A DNA stretch of 64,000 bases from Rudaeicoccus suwonensis. Its GTDB lineage: Bacteria; Actinomycetota; Actinomycetes; Actinomycetales; Dermatophilaceae. The position numbers and the translations under genes were made by a program. Positions 60,964 through 64,000 of this stretch are shown one piece after another (position 1 is the stretch's first letter; the number at the start of each line of letters is the position of its first letter). The notes under the pieces were generated by a model that was given only the letters and a program-made list of their open reading frames with translations, was not told where the DNA came from and ran no database searches. Where the stretch lies: NCBI RefSeq assembly GCF_007829035.1, contig NZ_VIVQ01000002.1:248001-312000 (forward strand). The letters are read 5' to 3'.

Positions 60964-62300
60964 CCGCTTCTCAGCACCAGTTCCATCATGCCGACGACGG
61001 GACACCGGAGGGCGCCTGGACGTCGTCACCAGAGTGGGCCGAACTACCTCAGGTCGATCTCACCACGCTTCCCGGGCTGCGGCGGCTGGTGGTCGTGGCC
61101 GCCCACCCGGACGACGAGACTCTCGGCGCCGCCGGCTTGCTGCAAGCGGCGGCCGCCCAAGATCTCGACACCATCGTGCTGGTCGCCACCGACGGCGAGC
61201 GGTCACATCCGAATTCGCCTACGTGCACTCCGGATTCGCTGGGTCGGCAGCGTCGCGACGAAGTCGCGCGAGCCGTCGCTCTCTGCCACTCAACGGCGGC
61301 CGTGAAGTATGCCGGACTACCCGACGGCCGCCTCGTCTCGCACACAGCACAACTCGCCGAATCGCTGCGATCGGCAGTAGCTGACATCGGTGCGGGCACC
61401 CTCATCGCCGCACCGTGGTCCCATGACGGCCATGCCGATCATGAGGCTGCGGGCACCGTTGCACGGACTGTTGCACGCGAGTGTGGCGGCATACTGCTCG
61501 AGTACCCGATCTGGTTGTGGCACTGGGGAACTCGGGCAGACGTTCCATGGCGCGACGTGGTTGCGCTGCCACTGGACGAGAGGATGCGAGCGGTCAAGCG
61601 CGCAGCCGAAGCGCGGCACGTGAGCCAGGTCGCGGCGCTGTCAGATCGGCCAGGCGACGAAGTGCTGCTCGGATCTCACGTGCTGGCGCACTTCGACCGA
61701 GACCGTGAGGTGTTCATCGACACCGAAAACACCTGGCGGACAGGTGTCTTCGAACGACTCCACCGTGCGGATTCCGACCCGTGGCAGCTGGCGAGCAGCG
61801 ACTACGAGCAGACCAAGCGACTCGCGACGCTGCGCCTGCTGCGGCGGAGGCGATTTCGGCGCGCCTTTGAACCGGGTTGCTCCGTCGGCGTGTTCACCGC
61901 CGAATTAGCCTCTCGCTGCGATGAACTCATCGCAATGGACGTCAGCGCGACAGCCGTCGCCGCAGCCGCGGCGCGGTGCGCGGAGCTGTGCAACGTGACT
62001 GTCGAGGTGGGTGGTGTTCCCGACGACTGGCCGGTTGGGGAGTTCGACCTGATCGTGCTGTCCGAGATCGGCTACTTCCTGACCCGGGAGGCCCTGACAG
62101 CGGTGGCAACACGCATCCGCGACAACCTCGCCGATGACGGCGTGGTGCTGCTGTGCCACTGGCGACATCCGGTGCACGGATGGCCACTGGACGGGGACGA
62201 GGTGCACGACATACTGCTCGGAGCGCTCGACCTGCCGATCGTCGCGTCGGAACGCAACAACGAATTCGCCGCGATCGCCCTGGGCCCGCTCGTGCTCTGA
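60960..62300 (+). CDS. PIG-L deacetylase fused to a class I SAM methyltransferase
   Basis: A 446-aa bifunctional protein. The N-terminal PIG-L/LmbE domain has the Zn motif AAHPDDETLGAAG near residues 47-59 and SHDGHADHEAAG near 154, as in GlcNAc deacetylases. The C-terminal NodS-like methyltransferase has FEPGCSVGVFTAELASRC near 303 and FDLIVLSEIGYFL near 361. The TTG start overlaps the upstream stop (TTGA). This fusion with an acyl-CoA-dehydrogenase-like partner suggests an amino-sugar lipid or natural-product step; that is inference. A glycosyltransferase often found with it is absent here. Confidence 0.88.
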   Translation: MTASQHQFHHADDGTPEGAWTSSPEWAELPQVDLTTLPGLRRLVVVAAHPDDETLGAAGLLQAAAAQDLDTIVLVATDGERSHPNSPTCTPDSLGRQRRDEVARAVALCHSTAAVKYAGLPDGRLVSHTAQLAESLRSAVADIGAGTLIAAPWSHDGHADHEAAGTVARTVARECGGILLEYPIWLWHWGTRADVPWRDVVALPLDERMRAVKRAAEARHVSQVAALSDRPGDEVLLGSHVLAHFDRDREVFIDTENTWRTGVFERLHRADSDPWQLASSDYEQTKRLATLRLLRRRRFRRAFEPGCSVGVFTAELASRCDELIAMDVSATAVAAAAARCAELCNVTVEVGGVPDDWPVGEFDLIVLSEIGYFLTREALTAVATRIRDNLADDGVVLLCHWRHPVHGWPLDGDEVHDILLGALDLPIVASERNNEFAAIALGPLVL

Positions 62301-62897
62301 TTAAGCTGGCGCCGGCGCACCTTCTGCCGGCTCGCTCGGCCACCACATCTCGCGCAGCGTCTTCATGAAGGCAGCATGATCGGTCACAGCACACTCACTC
62401 GCAACCGGCCACTCGCCCTTGGTGACCAACGCGGCCGCAGCACGGAACGCGGTGAACATCGCGACGTGCGAGCGCGCGAGCGCATCCGGCGTGGGACGCG
62501 GACCTGCAACGCGGAGCACCAATTCGTCGTAATTGGTCCTCGCCTCGACACGCCACGGGATGTGCTGCCACAAGGTCATGTCGGTCGACAGCATCAGCAT
62601 CGCGTCAGCTTCGTCGGCACCCACCTCACCCGCGCGCTCCAGCAACTTCCAGCGATCGTTCGGGTCCGGCAACTCCTCCGGGGTTGTTTCCAGCAACTCC
62701 GTCGTCCTGCGGATCACCGGATCGACAATCTGCAGCAACAGATCGATTTTCGAGTTGAAGTGGTGGTAGAACGCGGCCTTGGTGATGTCGAGTTCGCCGG
62801 TCAGGTCACTGATACTCGTCCCGTCGTAACCTTTGCTCACGAAGAGACGGATCGCGGTCTGTTTGAGCGCTGTTCGTGTTGATGTACCCGGTGTCAC
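62301..62897 (-). CDS. TetR-family transcriptional regulator
   Basis: A 198-aa repressor. The N-terminal TetR HTH reads ALKQTAIRLFVSKGYDGTSI, then LDITKAAFYHHFNSKIDLLL, at about residues 10-55; the ligand-binding helices follow. GTG 62897 is used. The stop lies just past the end of the convergent fusion gene. A shared role with the TACTGATC palindromes elsewhere in the window is possible but unproved, and none lies in its own short upstream region. Confidence 0.85.
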   Translation of the reverse strand: MTPGTSTRTALKQTAIRLFVSKGYDGTSISDLTGELDITKAAFYHHFNSKIDLLLQIVDPVIRRTTELLETTPEELPDPNDRWKLLERAGEVGADEADAMLMLSTDMTLWQHIPWRVEARTNYDELVLRVAGPRPTPDALARSHVAMFTAFRAAAALVTKGEWPVASECAVTDHAAFMKTLREMWWPSEPAEGAPAPA

Positions 62898-62949
62898 TGG
62901 TGTCCTCAGTCGGCATGAGTATGTCGCGACCAAGCCCGCGGGAGTTGCA

Positions 62950-63645
62950 TCAACTGGCTGACGGCTCGGCCTTTTGTTCGCAGCCGCACTGGGTTTCCAC
63001 CATCGGATCCAGTTGCCCCAAGCCGTGCTGCATGCCCCACCGTACGGCTTGGACCCGTGAACACACACCTATTTGGGCGTAAGCCGCGCGGATGTGCGCC
63101 TTGAGGGTGTTGACCGTGATGAACATTGTCTGCGCGATGGTGTCGTTCGACATACCGCTGGCCACCAACGTGAGCACCTGCCGTTGCCGCAGGGTCAGTT
63201 GGTCGAGCAGTTCACACGTCGCCAGCGGCCGGGCAGCGGCACGATCCGCTTCTGCGCGCTGATCCAGCAACGCGCCGAGGCCCGCGGACACCCGGTCCAC
63301 CGGGAACGTGCGGTCGAAGAAATACCGGACTCCCGCCGATGTGCCTGCTTTGGCAAGTTCCTTTGTGAGCTTCTCGGTGTACGCCGCGACGACGGCCGGG
63401 CCGAAGCGGGCCGTCAGATCGCGGACATCATTCGGTGACTCCACATGCAACAGGACGGCGGCGCAAACGGTCGTCGTTCGGCCCTGGACCCACTGAGATG
63501 TGACGACTGTCGGTGCGTTGCACCGGTTGGTGAGGAAGGCAGCCAGGCTGGCGCGCACAATCTCGTGTCGGCTCATGACCAACACCGGCCCGGTTGTCGC
63601 CGACTGCGGGGTCGCGGCTTCGGGCAGTTCGAGCAATGAGCGCAT
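62950..63645 (-). CDS. LuxR-type regulator with degenerate receiver
   Basis: A 231-aa protein. The N-terminal half keeps a receiver-like pattern (VLVMSRHEIVRASLAAFL) but the phospho-acceptor strand reads CAAVLLHVESP, with His where Asp is expected, so phosphorylation is unlikely. The C-terminal HTH is intact: LTLRQRQVLTLVASGMSNDT, then VNTLKAHIRAAYAQIGV. The tail SRVQAVRWGMQHGL matches the regulator at 56355-57032. ATG 63645 is used; an upstream in-frame extension looks non-coding. It starts about 165 bp after the csbD-like stop. Confidence 0.82.
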   Translation of the reverse strand: MRSLLELPEAATPQSATTGPVLVMSRHEIVRASLAAFLTNRCNAPTVVTSQWVQGRTTTVCAAVLLHVESPNDVRDLTARFGPAVVAAYTEKLTKELAKAGTSAGVRYFFDRTFPVDRVSAGLGALLDQRAEADRAAARPLATCELLDQLTLRQRQVLTLVASGMSNDTIAQTMFITVNTLKAHIRAAYAQIGVCSRVQAVRWGMQHGLGQLDPMVETQCGCEQKAEPSAS

Positions 63646-63767
63646 GGCCTCGCCTTCCGTCAGCAGACCTAACCGTCCGGTCGGTAGGTTCAGCTTAAGC
63701 GGTCTACATTGGATTCGGTCGAAATCAGGTCGTGCTTCGATCAGGTCTGGCCACCGCCGGGCCATGA

Positions 63768-63797
63768 AAAAGAGGCAGCCGACGGGCCGCCCCTTTT
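63768..63797 (-). terminator. Terminator after the csbD-like gene
   Basis: On the minus strand: AAAAGGGGCGGCC, loop CGTC, GGCTGCCTCTTTT. That gives 13 pairs with two G-U, ending in a TTTT run. It begins 13 bp past the csbD-like stop codon. The inverted A/T-rich ends allow function in either direction. Confidence 0.72.
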
Positions 63798-63809
63798 CCA
63801 AAATCTCAC

Positions 63810-64000
63810 TCAGCTGAGTGCGTCCTTGGCTGACTGAGCGGCGCCCTTGAGGTCGCCGTCCTTGAGGTTCTCGCCAGCCTGCTTTGCGTTGGCGCCAGCC
63901 TGGTTGCCCTCGCCCTTGGCCTGTAGGTCCTCGTTGTCGGTCGCCTTGCCGGCGGCTTCCTGGACCTTGCCCTTCACCTCTTGCGCAGCGTTCGACAGAT
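63810..64000 (-). CDS. CsbD-like stress protein, 5'-truncated by window edge
   Basis: The last 62 or so residues of a CsbD-family protein; the start lies beyond the window. The visible part is rich in Lys, Gly, Ala, Asn and Gln: EVKGKVQEAAGKATDNEDLQ, then AKGEGNQAGANAKQAG and KDALS at the end. CsbD-like proteins are small, stress-induced and of unknown mechanism. The predicted terminator lies 13 bp after the stop. No promoter can be seen here. Confidence 0.78.
   Translation of the reverse strand, partial: LSNAAQEVKGKVQEAAGKATDNEDLQAKGEGNQAGANAKQAGENLKDGDLKGAAQSAKDALS

Noticed and set aside
1-64000. tRNA, rRNA, CRISPR array, insertion sequence or prophage
   Set aside because: No cloverleaf or CCA end, no regularly spaced repeats, no transposase or phage structural genes were seen.

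Overview
The window is ordinary chromosomal DNA of a high-GC Gram-positive bacterium, most likely a member of the Actinomycetota near Micrococcales/Dermacoccaceae. The pointers are GC-rich third codon positions, many GTG and TTG starts, an FprB-type ferredoxin/NADP reductase beside an AurF-type diiron oxygenase, an EthA-like monooxygenase, a DUF222/HNH (13E12-type) protein, a PPOX-class F420-type protein, a stand-alone LigD polymerase domain and BrkB/CsbD/LtrA proteins. The genus is an inference. I see no tRNA or rRNA gene, no CRISPR array, no insertion sequence and no prophage.

Layout. 1-6.4 kb: a truncated histidine phosphatase, a long-chain acyl-CoA synthetase, an ABC-F ATPase, and glmS with a small partner gene, closed off by a terminator. 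6.4-10 kb: a small frameshifted gene, an MFS transporter with a divergent LysR regulator, and a LigD-type polymerase. 10-14.2 kb: a GT2 and an ArnT-like GT39 with a glycine-rich insert, divergent from a glycine-rich membrane-anchored protein. 14.2-21.9 kb: two SDR-type enzymes, a SWIM/SNF2 ATPase, and the AurF-fprB operon; the SDR pair and the AurF-fprB operon each have a TACTGATC-type palindrome upstream. 21.9-28.5 kb: nadE, an MFS transporter, a secreted PNGase A-like protein, a methyltransferase remnant, a crotonase and a small membrane protein. 28.7-30.6 kb: a DUF222-HNH protein with a near-consensus SOS box at its start, followed by about 600 bp in which I see no gene.

31.2-35.1 kb: ltrA, a cysteine-dioxygenase-like cupin with a possible leader peptide, a nitroreductase, thioredoxin, and an acetate transporter with a CRP-like site and a strong terminator. 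35.2-40.4 kb: one minus-strand operon (EthA-like monooxygenase, GT4, methyltransferase, prenyltransferase-fold protein, second methyltransferase) joined by 4-bp stop/start overlaps, apart from a short gap after the GT4. 40.6-44.8 kb: a geranylgeranyl-reductase-like flavoprotein, a DUF4190 protein, and the dhaKLM operon. 44.9-50.7 kb: an atypical Zwf, a rhodanese broken by an in-frame TAG, OsmC, two alpha/beta hydrolases, a double VOC protein and a MutT-like Nudix enzyme.

50.8-59 kb: 6-phosphofructokinase, a dienelactone-hydrolase-like protein, GNAT, a DHA2 efflux pump, a DAO-family oxidase, a LuxR-type regulator, PPOX, BrkB and a small membrane protein. 59-64 kb: a lipoprotein polysaccharide deacetylase, an acyl-CoA-dehydrogenase-like gene coupled to a PIG-L/methyltransferase fusion, a TetR regulator, a second LuxR protein with a degenerate receiver, and a truncated CsbD gene with a terminator.

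The most interesting material is regulatory or decayed: the rhodanese nonsense codon, two Cys-containing upstream ORFs before sulfur genes, the SOS box, a 49-bp palindromic repeat present twice, and paired TetR-like operators. I found no convincing new defence or mobile system.
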